From: Streptomyces cirratus
GTDB taxonomy: Bacteria > Actinomycetota > Actinomycetes > Streptomycetales > Streptomycetaceae
DNA: 64,000 bases
Assembly (NCBI RefSeq): GCF_014650775.1
Contig: NZ_BMVP01000001.1
Location: forward strand, 1,027,739 to 1,091,738
Reading direction: 5' to 3'
In this document: positions 51,755 through 60,980 of the stretch, in pieces
Position numbering within the stretch: the first letter of the stretch is position 1
Layout of the letters: every line of letters begins with the position of its first letter
The notes under the pieces: model-generated
The model's input: only the letters and a program-made list of their open reading frames with translations
What the model was told of the DNA's origin: nothing
Database searches by the model: none
Position numbers and translations under genes: made by a program

Positions 51755-52145
51755 GCAGAACTCCGTTCCCGGATAGCTCCGCCTTTCGGGGCGAAGCGTC
51801 TCCCTTTCGCACCAGGCTCCGGTGAACACCAGAGCCTCGGACTTGGCGACTTTCACCTCCTACTCCCCCATCGGCAAGATCTACATCCCACCGACTTCGG
51901 AGCAGAGAGACACCCTCTGACACGAAGATTCAAAAACGGGCGGGTCGGTGCTCCGATGACGTGGGGCCCAAGGATCGCCAGTCCTCACAACCGAACATAT
52001 CTCTCAATGCCGGTTGTCGGCACCCGCTGCCGGAACATACCTCCGTTCAGTTCTGTTCAGCTCGCTTTTTCCTCTTGTGCACGTCTTGGGCATCTCTTGC
52101 CACCGTAACGAAGCGCCTTCCCCAGGGGTTCCACCTCTATGCGAT
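51755..52145 (-). promoter_or_regulatory. hpf upstream region
   Basis: A 391-base non-coding leader/promoter region between hpf and comF. On the minus strand it holds a hairpin CGGCA-GCGGG-TGCCG (52018-52032), a direct repeat GTTCAG-n4-GTTCAG read on the plus strand (52045-52060), and GTTTTTGAATC...GGGTGT near 51911-51940, loosely like a SigB-type promoter but with a longer spacer. None is certain. Confidence 0.4.
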
Positions 52146-52892
52146 CTACGCGCCGGTTTTCCCTCGCGGAGGGCATGCCGGGGGCCGGTCCGGCCGCAGG
52201 GCGTCCGCCGGAGCCGCCACGACCGCCGCCGCGGCCACGCGCAGCCCCGCCGCCCGCAGGGCCCGCGCCGCCTCCGCCAGGGTCGCGCCGGTCGTCAGTA
52301 CGTCGTCCACCACCACGATCCGCGCACCGCCCGCCAGCCGCACCCCGGCCGGGCGCACCTCCAGGGCCCCGGCCAGGTTCCGCCACCGCTCCCGGGCCCC
52401 CAGACCCGCCTGGTCGGCGACCCGGCGCCGCAACCGCAGTACGGGAGCCACCCGCGCGGGAACACCGGCCCGGCGCAGCCGCGCCGAGGCGGCCAGCGCG
52501 ATCCGGCGCGCCGGGTCATGGCCGCGGGCCCGGGTCTGGTGGCGGGCGGAGGGCACCGGGACGAGGGCCAGCTCCCGCCCCTCCCCCGGGCCACCCGCCC
52601 CGCCCAGGCCTGCCGACAGGACCGCCGCCGCCAGTGCGGCGCCGAGGGGGCCCGCCAGCGGGAGCGCGCCGCGCTCCTTGTGGGCCAGCACGACGGCCCG
52701 TACCGCACCCCCGTACGCCGCGCCCGCGTGCACCGCGGGCAGAGCGGCCGGGGCCCCCACGGGCCGGACCCGTCCGGCGCCGCCGCCCAGGGCGGTCCGG
52801 CAGCGGGCGCACAGCACCACCCGCGGCGCCCCGCACCCGGCGCAGTCGGCCGGCAGCACCAGCCCGGCCAGCTCCTGCCACCACCCCCGCAT
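52146..52892 (-). CDS. ComF family phosphoribosyltransferase-like protein
   Basis: A 248-residue ComF-type protein. The N-terminus has CAGCGAPRVVLCARC, a likely zinc ribbon. The C-terminal phosphoribosyltransferase fold has RIVVVDDVLTTGATLAEAARAL, the PRPP-binding loop, and LVPVPSARHQTRARGHDPARRIA. In competent bacteria ComF acts in DNA uptake; in streptomycetes its role is unknown. The ATG at 52892 (MRGWWQELAGLVLPADC) is the natural start. It lies downstream of lpqB on the same strand. Confidence 0.88.
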   Translation of the reverse strand: MRGWWQELAGLVLPADCAGCGAPRVVLCARCRTALGGGAGRVRPVGAPAALPAVHAGAAYGGAVRAVVLAHKERGALPLAGPLGAALAAAVLSAGLGGAGGPGEGRELALVPVPSARHQTRARGHDPARRIALAASARLRRAGVPARVAPVLRLRRRVADQAGLGARERWRNLAGALEVRPAGVRLAGGARIVVVDDVLTTGATLAEAARALRAAGLRVAAAAVVAAPADALRPDRPPACPPRGKTGA

Positions 52893-52993
52893 ACGAGGAC
52901 TCTGCCGCCCGGCCGGAACGCTCCGCCACCCCTGTGGACAACCCACGCCGGAGCCGGTGCCGGTGCCGGAACCCGAATCCGGCGCGCCGCGGC

Positions 52994-54856
52994 TCAGCCT
53001 GGGTAGACCGGCCCCCGGCCGCCCGCCGCCACCGTGCGCCACTGCGCCCCCGGCGGCAGCCACACGATGCCGTCCTCGACGGAGAACGCCACCACCGGCT
53101 TCTCCTCGTCCTCCGTCGTCGCGACCCCGGCCAGCCCGGAGGCGCCCGGCAGGCTCGCGGCCGCCGTGGACCCGTCGGACAGCATGTAGCGGGCCTGCAC
53201 GACCCCGCCGCTCTCCCGGCCCACCACGAGCAGCCGGCCCCGCGGCCCCCAGCTCATCGCCATCACGTCCGCCATCTGCGGAGCCGCCGGCCGCAGCTCC
53301 CGCACCGACACCGGCGAGGTGTCCGCCTTGCCGTCGGGCCGCTCGATCCGCCCGGTGTACAGGTTCTTGCGGCCGCCGTCCTTCTCCACGAGCAGCGCGA
53401 TGCGCACCCCGTCCGGGGAGGCCTTGAGGGCCGTGATCCGGCCGCCGTCCAGCCCGGCCACGTCCACCTTCTGCGGTGTCCCGGTGCCGCCGGGCACCCG
53501 CCACAGCGCCTGGTTCTGCGGGTCGAGGTCCGCGATCCACAAGTCACCGCGGGTGTCCCAGCTGGGCGCGGTCAGTTTGCCGGTCCTGCCCGCCGGCAGG
53601 GGCAGCGGCTGCGGCATCGGCCCGGCCGTCGTCAGCGTCACCACGTACAGCCCGTGCCCGTCGTCGGAGACGACCGCGGCCCTCTTCTCGTCGTAGGTGA
53701 CGGCCGCCGAGCCCACCTTGAACCCGGTGGCGGTGGCCAGCGGCCCGGGCGCGAGCTCCGGCTTGTCCTGCTGCTGGTCCTCGGCCTTGACGTTGAGCGA
53801 CATCCGTACGAGCCGGAAGTCCTTGTCGACGTAGTACTGGTGCTCGGGGCTCTGCGCCGGGTTGGCGAGCGCCGCCGCGGCCGTACGCGTGACCCAGCAC
53901 AGCGAGGTCTTGCCGTCGGGGCGCAGCAGTTCGACGCGGTCGAGCCGGGAGGCCGTCAGGTCCCTGATGGTGTACAGGAGTTGGGTGGCCATCTTCTGGC
54001 ACTGCGGCTGCGCGACGTTCTTCGCCTTGTCGTTCAGCGGCACCCGCAGCGTGTTCTGGCCGTCGTACGAGAGGGACTTGGTGCCCGCGCGCAGTTCCGT
54101 CCCGGTGGGGAAGCTGGAAGTGACGACCGGCGCCAGCCACTTGGAGGGCCCGGCGAGCAGCGACTGCACGGTCTGGGTGGTGGGGTCCATCCGCGAGTCG
54201 GGGTCACTGCGCTGGCGCACGTACACCGGGTCGGCGACGAGCGTGCCGCCCGCGAAGTAGTACTTGTTGACCGGCTTGTAGATGCGCTGGAAGTCGGACT
54301 CGCTGAGGACGAGGCTGCTCGGCGGGGTCGCGATCCGCCACTGGTCCTTCTCCCGGACCAGCTGGAGCTCCTCCTCGTAGCGCACCCCGCCCGTCTCCGG
54401 CTGGTAGGCGCTGCGCTCGTCCACCGTCGCGAGCTTCTTGCCGGTGACCTTCCACCGCGTGTCCTCGGGCTCCTTGGTGCCCTGGACGGGGAAGCGGTCC
54501 AGGCCCGACGAGAGCACGGTGACGGCCGAGCCGGGCTTCCAGTTCTTCGCGGCTTCCTGGGTGAGGTACTTGCGGGCCGTCTCCAGCTGGGGGTCGTCGC
54601 TGGTCATGGCCTCCAGGAAGCCGTCGACGATGTCGGCGGCGCTGGCGTTGTCGGCCGGCGGCACGCCGAACACCCGTACCTGGGAGTCGACGCCCTGCGA
54701 TGCCTGGACCTGCCGGATCTCGCCGCTGTCGGGCATGGAGGCGCATCCGGCGAGCAGCAGGGCGAGAGCGCCGAGCACGGCGGGGGCCCGGACGGCCGCC
54801 GGCCGCGTCCTGCCGCGCCGGGCCCGTACGTGTGCCAGCCCGCGCTCAGCGTCCAC
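52994..54856 (-). CDS. lpqB: lipoprotein LpqB (GerMN and beta-propeller domains)
   Basis: A 620-residue lipoprotein that modulates MtrB signalling. The signal ends in LLLAGC with Cys38 the lipidation site. A GerMN domain follows in the centre (about 200-340), then a beta-propeller-like C-terminus. I chose the GTG at 54856: AGGAGG lies upstream, and the resulting N-terminus keeps the basic region before the signal. This start overlaps the mtrB stop by 11 bases. It is the last gene of mtrA-mtrB-lpqB, conserved across actinobacteria. Confidence 0.93.
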   Translation of the reverse strand: MDAERGLAHVRARRGRTRPAAVRAPAVLGALALLLAGCASMPDSGEIRQVQASQGVDSQVRVFGVPPADNASAADIVDGFLEAMTSDDPQLETARKYLTQEAAKNWKPGSAVTVLSSGLDRFPVQGTKEPEDTRWKVTGKKLATVDERSAYQPETGGVRYEEELQLVREKDQWRIATPPSSLVLSESDFQRIYKPVNKYYFAGGTLVADPVYVRQRSDPDSRMDPTTQTVQSLLAGPSKWLAPVVTSSFPTGTELRAGTKSLSYDGQNTLRVPLNDKAKNVAQPQCQKMATQLLYTIRDLTASRLDRVELLRPDGKTSLCWVTRTAAAALANPAQSPEHQYYVDKDFRLVRMSLNVKAEDQQQDKPELAPGPLATATGFKVGSAAVTYDEKRAAVVSDDGHGLYVVTLTTAGPMPQPLPLPAGRTGKLTAPSWDTRGDLWIADLDPQNQALWRVPGGTGTPQKVDVAGLDGGRITALKASPDGVRIALLVEKDGGRKNLYTGRIERPDGKADTSPVSVRELRPAAPQMADVMAMSWGPRGRLLVVGRESGGVVQARYMLSDGSTAAASLPGASGLAGVATTEDEEKPVVAFSVEDGIVWLPPGAQWRTVAAGGRGPVYPG

Positions 54857-56825
54857 CGGGTCCGTCCTCCTGTGCTGCCTGATCGGGTGCCTGACCGGGT
54901 GCCGCCTGGTCGGCGGGGCGCGCGACGACCCGGGCCCCGCTGCCGGGCAGCGCCGTCGGGTCGGCGGGGACGGGCATCGCGGTGGCGACGGCCGGCCGCG
55001 GCGGTATCGGGGACCGGCCGGCGGGGCGGGGCCCGTCTCCCGCGGCCCCGTTGCCGGAGCCGGCGCGTGCCGCCGCCTCGGCGGCGGCCCTGGCCCGGTT
55101 GGAGCGGGAGTCCTCGGGCTCCAGCGGGATCGGGGAGCCGCGCAGCGGTTCGTCGGCGGTGCGCGGCAGGGTGAGCCGGAACTGCGAGCCGCCGCCCGGC
55201 TCGCCCCACGCCTGGAGCCAGCCCCCGTGCAGCCGAGCGTCCTCGACGGCGATGGACAGGCCGAGGCCGGTCCCGCCGGTGGTCCGCGCACGGGCGGGGT
55301 CGGCGCGCCAGAACCGGTTGAAGACGCGGGTGGCCTCGCCGGGCTTGAGCCCGACCCCGTAGTCCCGTACGGCGACGGCGACGGCCCCGCCCGCGGACGC
55401 GAGCCGGACCACCACGTCGCGGCCCTCCCCGTGCTCGACGGCGTTGACGACGAGGTTGCGCAGCACCCGCTCGACGCGCCGGGAGTCGGCCTCGGCGATG
55501 ACGGGCTGGGTGTCGCCGAGGACCCGGATCCGGGTGCCCTTGTGCTCGGCCAGCGGTTCGGCGCCGTCGATGACGCGGCGTACGACGTCGCGCAGGTCGA
55601 TGGGCTCGGCTTCCAGGGCGGCGGCGCCCGCGTCGAACCGGCTGATCTCCAGCAGGTCGGCGAGGAGCGACTCGAAGCGGTCGAGCTGTCCGGCGAGCAG
55701 TTCGGCGGAGCGGGCGGTGACGGGGTCGAAGTCGACGCGGGCGTCGTGGATGACGTCGGCGGCCATGCGGACGGTCGTCAGCGGTGTCCGCAGCTCGTGG
55801 GAGACGTCGGAGACGAACCGGCGCTGCATCCGCGACAGCTCCTCCAGCTGCTGGATCTTGAGCTGGAGGTTCTGGGCCATCTTGTTGAAGGCCTCGCCCA
55901 GGCGGGCGATGTCGTCCTCGCCGGTGACCTTCATCCGCTCCTGCAGCCTCCCGGCGGAGAGCCGTTCGGCGATCCCGGCGGCCATCCGGACGGGCGTGAC
56001 GACCTGCCGTACGACGAGCCAGGCGATGGCGCCGAGCAGCACGACGACGAACAGGCCGGCGGTGGCGATGGTGGCCTTGATGAGGTTGAGGGACTCCTCT
56101 TCCTGGGTCAGAGGGAAGAGGTAGTACAGGTAGTAGGGGTCGCCGTTGATGTCGGTGAGCCGTTTGCCGATGACCAGCGCGGGCGCGGGCGCCTTGTCCC
56201 CGGAACCGGCCGTGTAGCGGATCTCGGAGAACGTCTTGAAGGTGCCGGTGGAGTGGTTGACGGCGCGGCGCAGGCTGACGGGGACGCTGGCGGTCGGATC
56301 GACGTTGCCGGACGCGCGGGCCCCCTTGACGCCCTGGGCGCCGGGCGCGGCCGGCTCGCCCGCCCCGGCGCCGAGCGCGGCGACCTCGAAGGCAGTCTGG
56401 CCGCCGCTGGCCAGCTGCTTGACGAGGGAGTTCATCCAGGTGCTGGCGTCACGGCCGACCTTGTTGTCGGTGACGTCGGCCCCGTCGGCGGCGAAGGGCG
56501 CGTTGGCCTTCTCCTGTGCGACCGCGAAGCCGCCGGCGGCCTGGCTCTGCGCGGCCTCCTCCTTGGCGTCGAGGAGGCCCTTGCTGACCTGGGCGATGAC
56601 CACGAAGCCCAGGGCGAGGACGACGGTGAGCGAGAGCAGCAGGGTGGCGGCGACGACCCTGAGCTGGATGTTGCGCCGCCAGAGCCGGACAGCCGGAAGC
56701 AGCGGCCGGCGTACCAGGCGTACGCACAGCCGCAGCGCGGGGCTGCCGGCCACTCGGTCCTTGAGCAGTCGGCCGCCCCGCAGGGCTCCCCGACGGGAGC
56801 CGCCCCGGGGCTTGCCGGGCTGCAT
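54846..56825 (-). CDS. mtrB: MtrB sensor histidine kinase
   Basis: A 659-residue membrane kinase. Helices span about 57-79 and 249-272, with an extracellular domain between. A HAMP domain then HisKA follow, with His343 in FVSDVSHELRTPLTT. The ATPase has NLVVNAVEHGEG, VRDYGVGL and GGTGLGLSIA. A Pro/Ala-rich disordered tail (about 565-659) is long. It phosphorylates MtrA and is controlled by LpqB. The ATG at 56825 is one base after the mtrA stop. The system links envelope state, division and development in actinobacteria. Confidence 0.95.
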   Translation of the reverse strand: MQPGKPRGGSRRGALRGGRLLKDRVAGSPALRLCVRLVRRPLLPAVRLWRRNIQLRVVAATLLLSLTVVLALGFVVIAQVSKGLLDAKEEAAQSQAAGGFAVAQEKANAPFAADGADVTDNKVGRDASTWMNSLVKQLASGGQTAFEVAALGAGAGEPAAPGAQGVKGARASGNVDPTASVPVSLRRAVNHSTGTFKTFSEIRYTAGSGDKAPAPALVIGKRLTDINGDPYYLYYLFPLTQEEESLNLIKATIATAGLFVVVLLGAIAWLVVRQVVTPVRMAAGIAERLSAGRLQERMKVTGEDDIARLGEAFNKMAQNLQLKIQQLEELSRMQRRFVSDVSHELRTPLTTVRMAADVIHDARVDFDPVTARSAELLAGQLDRFESLLADLLEISRFDAGAAALEAEPIDLRDVVRRVIDGAEPLAEHKGTRIRVLGDTQPVIAEADSRRVERVLRNLVVNAVEHGEGRDVVVRLASAGGAVAVAVRDYGVGLKPGEATRVFNRFWRADPARARTTGGTGLGLSIAVEDARLHGGWLQAWGEPGGGSQFRLTLPRTADEPLRGSPIPLEPEDSRSNRARAAAEAAARAGSGNGAAGDGPRPAGRSPIPPRPAVATAMPVPADPTALPGSGARVVARPADQAAPGQAPDQAAQEDGPGGR

Positions 56826-56826
56826 G

Positions 56827-57516
56827 TCAGCTCGGTCCGGCCTTGTAGCCGACGCCGCGGACCGTCACGACGATCTCGGGGCGCTCGGGGTCCTTCTCGA
56901 CCTTGGAGCGCAGTCGCTGCACGTGCACGTTGACCAGGCGGGTGTCCGCCGCGTGCCGGTAGCCCCAGACCTGCTCCAGCAGCACCTCACGGGTGAAGAC
57001 CTGCCAGGGCTTGCGCGCGAGGGCGACCAGCAGGTCGAATTCGAGCGGGGTCAGGGCGATCGAGGCACCGTCGCGCTTGACGGAGTGCCCGGCCACGTCG
57101 ATGACCAGGTCACCGATGGCCAGCTGCTCGGGCGCCGGCTCCTCCGAGCGGCGCAGGCGGGCCCGGATGCGGGCCACCAGCTCCTTCGGCTTGAACGGCT
57201 TGACGATGTAGTCGTCGGCCCCGGACTCCAGGCCCACGACCACGTCGACGGTGTCGCTCTTCGCCGTCAGCATGACGATCGGCACGCCCGATTCGGCCCG
57301 GATCAGCCTGCACACCTCTATGCCGTCCCGTCCGGGCAGCATGAGGTCGAGCAGCACCAGGTCCGGCTTCGCCTCCCGGAAGGCAGCCAGTGCCTTGTCA
57401 CCGTCCGCTACGAACGACGGCTCAAAACCTTCTCCACGCAGCACAATGCCGAGCATCTCGGCCAGCGCGGTGTCGTCGTCAACGACAAGGACTCGTCCCT
57501 TCATGGTTGACATCAT
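56827..57516 (-). CDS. mtrA: MtrA response regulator
   Basis: A 229-residue OmpR-type regulator. The receiver has VVDDDTALAEMLGIVLRGEG and phospho-acceptor Asp57 in LVLLDLMLPGRDG. The winged helix has LTPLEFDLLVALARKPWQVF and VHVQRLRSKVEKDPERPEI. In Streptomyces MtrA controls development, wall and antibiotic genes. Three ATG codons are clustered at the start (57516, 57513, 57504); I used the first. Upstream on the minus strand, GTAACGATTAGC contains a GTAAC core like reported MtrA sites, possibly autoregulation. It is divergent from the GDPD-membrane gene. Confidence 0.96.
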   Translation of the reverse strand: MMSTMKGRVLVVDDDTALAEMLGIVLRGEGFEPSFVADGDKALAAFREAKPDLVLLDLMLPGRDGIEVCRLIRAESGVPIVMLTAKSDTVDVVVGLESGADDYIVKPFKPKELVARIRARLRRSEEPAPEQLAIGDLVIDVAGHSVKRDGASIALTPLEFDLLVALARKPWQVFTREVLLEQVWGYRHAADTRLVNVHVQRLRSKVEKDPERPEIVVTVRGVGYKAGPS

Positions 57517-57749
57517 CCCATTAGCTAATCGTTACCTGGCGGTGAGCTGTCCCACAGCCAAAAGGGCTGGAAATCGCCCCCCGGACCTGCGTGGCGATCA
57601 GGCCGACCAGTCTGCCCCGGATCCGGGCGGCATCTGAAGGCGGGAGCACACCGGATCTTGGCGGACACCCGGCCCGCTCTCCGTTCCCACGTGGCACGAT
57701 GGCAGCCGACCTGCGCCCCCGCCGCAGCGGACGCACGTGAAGGAGCGAG

Positions 57750-59075
57750 ATGAACGACTCTCCGGGCTGGGCTTCGCCCGGGTCCTCCCCGTCGGAAGGC
57801 GAGGGCGGCCAAGCCGGTCAAGCCGGTCAGAGCGGCCCGGGCACTCCGGGTACTCCGGGGACTCCGGGCACGCCGGAGGGCATACAGCCCCCCGCCCAGG
57901 CCCCCGCCGGCGCCAAGTGGTCCGACACGCAGCCGCCCCCCGGCCAGTGGTCCAGCCCCGCCGCCGAGGCCCCCGCGCCCGCACAGACGCCCCCGCCGCA
58001 GCCGCAGCAGGGCGCCGGCTGGGGATCGTACGGACCCCAGCCCGGCCAGCCCGGTCAGTACGGCTCCCCCTACGGCGGCCAGTACGGCCACCCCGGCGGC
58101 CCCTGGGGCCCGCCCCCGGCCGCCAAGCCCGGCGTGATCCCGCTGCGCCCGCTCGGCCTGGGCGAGATCCTCGACGGCGCGGTCAGCACCATGCGCAGCC
58201 ACTGGCGCTCCGTCCTGTCGGTCAGCCTCGTCGTGTCCGTCCTCACCGAGGTCGGCAGCACGCTGGTCCGCAAGTACGGCCTGGGCGACCTCGCCATGAC
58301 GACGGCCGACACGAGCGATACCCAGTTCCTCGGCGACCTGCGCGACACCCTCGTCCTGACGGTCTCCAACGGCTTCGTCCAGCTCCTCCTCGGTGTCCTC
58401 GCCACCGCGCTGCTGACCGTCATCTACAGCCGCGCCGTGATCGGCCGGCCCTCCTCGGTCGGCGAGGCCTGGCGCGAGGCCCGCCCCCGCCTGCTGCCGC
58501 TGATCGGGCTCACCCTGCTCCTCGGCGTCGGCTCCGTCCTCCTGGTCGCAGTGCTGGTCCTGCCGGGCGCCCTCCTGAAGAGCGTCGGCCTCGTCCTCCT
58601 CGGCGTGGCCCTCGCCCTGCCGCTCTTCGTCTGGCTGTGGTTCCGCTTCCTGCTGGCCTCACCGGCCCTGATGCTGGAGCGGGCCGGCGTCTTCACGGCG
58701 CTGAGGCGCTCCGCCAAGCTGGTCAAGGGCTCCTGGTGGCGGCTGTTCGGCATCACGGTCCTCACGACCGTCATCGCCGCCATCGTCTCGGGCATCGCCA
58801 GCCTGCCCTTCACCGTCCTCGCCCTGCTCACCAACCCCGGCGGCCTCAGCGGCCTCGCCGACGGTTCCGTCGCGCAGTCCTGGTCGTTCCTGCTCATCAG
58901 CGGCATCGGCGCGGTCATCAGCATGACGTTCGTCCTGCCGATGCAGGCCGGCGTCACCGTCCTGCTGTACATCGACCAGCGCATCCGCCGCGAGGCCCTC
59001 GACATGGAACTCGGCCGCGCGGCCGGCCTAGAGGGCTACGGGAGCACCGCCGGCGGCCCCGGGCACGGAGGCTGA
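57750..59075 (+). CDS. membrane protein with glycerophosphodiester phosphodiesterase membrane domain
   Basis: A 441-residue integral membrane protein. Residues 1-125 are Pro/Gly/Gln-rich and likely disordered, including GTPGTPGTPGTP and a QYGSPYGGQYGHPGG run. Several helices follow in the C-terminal two-thirds (LSVSLVVSVLTEVGSTL..., LPLFVWLWFRFLLASPALML). The family is named after a membrane domain seen on phosphodiesterases, but no catalytic domain is present here. The ATG at 57750 has AAGGAGCG upstream. It begins a five-gene operon divergent from mtrAB. Confidence 0.85.
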   Translation: MNDSPGWASPGSSPSEGEGGQAGQAGQSGPGTPGTPGTPGTPEGIQPPAQAPAGAKWSDTQPPPGQWSSPAAEAPAPAQTPPPQPQQGAGWGSYGPQPGQPGQYGSPYGGQYGHPGGPWGPPPAAKPGVIPLRPLGLGEILDGAVSTMRSHWRSVLSVSLVVSVLTEVGSTLVRKYGLGDLAMTTADTSDTQFLGDLRDTLVLTVSNGFVQLLLGVLATALLTVIYSRAVIGRPSSVGEAWREARPRLLPLIGLTLLLGVGSVLLVAVLVLPGALLKSVGLVLLGVALALPLFVWLWFRFLLASPALMLERAGVFTALRRSAKLVKGSWWRLFGITVLTTVIAAIVSGIASLPFTVLALLTNPGGLSGLADGSVAQSWSFLLISGIGAVISMTFVLPMQAGVTVLLYIDQRIRREALDMELGRAAGLEGYGSTAGGPGHGG

Positions 59076-59082
59076 CACACCG

Positions 59083-59739
59083 ATGAGCACGGGGGGACTC
59101 ATCACCACCGCCGCCGCACCACCGGTGACGACCGGGCGCGACGCCGCCCGCGAGGCGGCCGAACGCGAACTGTCCAAGCCGCTGTACCACCAGAACGACC
59201 CGAGCCCGCTCCAGCGCGCCCTCGACGGGTTCTGGGACTGGCTCGGCGACTTCTTCGACCGGGCCTCCGGGGCGACCCCCGGCGGCCCGGTCGGCCTCTT
59301 CGTCGTCGTACTCCTGGCCGCCTTGGCCATCGGGGCCCTGTGGTGGCGGCTCGGCACCCCCCGCCGCGCCGTCACCGGCGCCACCGCCCTCTTCGACGAA
59401 GCCGCGCGCACCGCCGCCGACCACCGGGCCGCCGCCGACGCCCACGCCGCCGCCGGCCGCTGGACCGAAGCCGTCCAGGAACGCATGCGCGCCGTCGTCC
59501 GCTCCCTGGAGGAACGCACCCTGCTCGACCCGCGCCCCGGCCGCACCGCCGACGAGGCCGCCGCCGAAGCCGCCACCCGCCTCCCCCAGCACGCCGGCGA
59601 CCTGCGCGCCGCGGCCCGCGCCTTCGACGACGTCACCTACGGCGGCCGCACCGGCGACCCCGACACCTACGGCCGCCTGCGTACCCTCGACCTCGCCCTG
59701 GAACGCGCCACCCCGCTCCTGACGGGACCCACGGCATGA
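59083..59739 (+). CDS. DUF4129 domain protein
   Basis: A 218-residue protein with one central membrane helix (about 72-88, LFVVVLLAALAIGALWW). A cytoplasmic-type C-terminal DUF4129 helical domain has AAAGRWTEAVQERMRAVVRSLEER. DUF4129 is usually the tail of transglutaminase-like membrane proteins and here is a stand-alone unit. The ATG at 59083 is seven bases after the previous stop. Its stop overlaps the next start (ATGA). Role unknown; the partners suggest envelope assembly or stress. Confidence 0.85.
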   Translation: MSTGGLITTAAAPPVTTGRDAAREAAERELSKPLYHQNDPSPLQRALDGFWDWLGDFFDRASGATPGGPVGLFVVVLLAALAIGALWWRLGTPRRAVTGATALFDEAARTAADHRAAADAHAAAGRWTEAVQERMRAVVRSLEERTLLDPRPGRTADEAAAEAATRLPQHAGDLRAAARAFDDVTYGGRTGDPDTYGRLRTLDLALERATPLLTGPTA

Positions 59740-60980
59740 CCGCCCCCGCCCCCACCTCCCGCGCCCCCCAGGATCCCGCCACGGCCGCCCCTCCCGCCGC
59801 CGCGGCGATACCCCGGACCACTACCCTCTGGGCCCGCTCCCGGGGCTTCCTGGCCGCCCTCGGCGTCCTCCTGGCCGGCGGCGTCACCCTGGCCGCCCTC
59901 AGCTCCGACGGGCACCACGGCCGCTTGGACCCGCGCTCCCCCGACCCCTACGGCAGCCGCGCCGTCTCCGAGCTCCTGGGGCAGCAGGGCGTCACCACCC
60001 GCGTCGTCACCACCGCCCGGGAAGCGGCCGCCGCCACCGGCCCCCGCACCACCTTGCTGGTCACCGACCCCGACACCCTCGACGCCACCCGGCGCCGCAC
60101 CCTGCGCGACGCCGCCGACCTCTCCGGCGGCCGCACCGTACTCCTCGCGCCGACCGCCGCGAGCCTCGCCGAGCTCGCCCCCGCCGTACGCGCCCACCCC
60201 TACTCCGACCACCGCGCCCTCGACCCGGACTGCGCCCTGCCCGCCGCCCGCGCCGCCGGCCGCGCCACCACCGGAGACGGCCCCCGCTACAGCACCGACG
60301 CCGCCGCGGCCACCGCCTGCTACCCCGACGCCGGCCGCGCCACCCTCCTCGTACTGCCCGCGCCGGCCAAGGGCGGCGACACCGTCCTCGTGGGCTCCGA
60401 AGACATCCTGCTCAACCGGACCCTGGCCGAGGAGGGCAACGCCTCCCTCGCCCTCCAACTCCTCGGCACCCGCCCGGAACTCGTCTGGTACCTGCCCGGC
60501 CCCGCCGACCAGCTCGCCCCCGACGACCCCGACGCCCCCGAGGACAAGAACCTCCTCGACCTCGTCCCGTCCGGCTGGACCTGGGCCCTGCTCCAACTGT
60601 TCGTCGCCGCCACCCTCGCCGCCCTGTGGCGCGGCCGCCGCCTCGGACCGCTCGTCACCGAAGACCTCCCCGTCGCCATCCGCGCCTCCGAGACCACCGA
60701 GGGCCGCGCCCGCCTCTACCGCAGGGCCGGCGCCCGCGACCGCGCCGCGACCGTGCTGCGCACCGCGAGCCGCGAACGCCTCGCCGCGCTGGTCGGCGTA
60801 CCCGCCACCCAGGCGCACGAGCCCGCCACCCTGCTCCCCGCCGTGACCGCCCGGCTCACCGCCGACCGCACCACGGACCCCGCCACCCTGCTCTTCGGCA
60901 CCACACCCTCCGACGACGCGGCACTCGTCGCGCTCGCCGACCACCTCGACGCCCTCGAAAGAGAGGTCCGCACCTCATGA
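59736..60980 (+). CDS. DUF4350 domain protein
   Basis: A 414-residue protein with an N-terminal membrane helix (about 36-55, GFLAALGVLLAGGVTLAALS) and another near 283-300 (WTWALLQLFVAATLAALW). Between them lies a DUF4350 region (GSRAVSELLGQQGVTTRVV..., ALQLLGTRPELVWYLPG) that resembles a GATase1/ABC-type extracytoplasmic domain. Translational overlap (ATGA) with both neighbours indicates tight coupling. In many actinobacteria DUF4350 stands between DUF4129 and MoxR, as here. Function unknown. Confidence 0.85.
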   Translation: MTAPAPTSRAPQDPATAAPPAAAAIPRTTTLWARSRGFLAALGVLLAGGVTLAALSSDGHHGRLDPRSPDPYGSRAVSELLGQQGVTTRVVTTAREAAAATGPRTTLLVTDPDTLDATRRRTLRDAADLSGGRTVLLAPTAASLAELAPAVRAHPYSDHRALDPDCALPAARAAGRATTGDGPRYSTDAAAATACYPDAGRATLLVLPAPAKGGDTVLVGSEDILLNRTLAEEGNASLALQLLGTRPELVWYLPGPADQLAPDDPDAPEDKNLLDLVPSGWTWALLQLFVAATLAALWRGRRLGPLVTEDLPVAIRASETTEGRARLYRRAGARDRAATVLRTASRERLAALVGVPATQAHEPATLLPAVTARLTADRTTDPATLLFGTTPSDDAALVALADHLDALEREVRTS

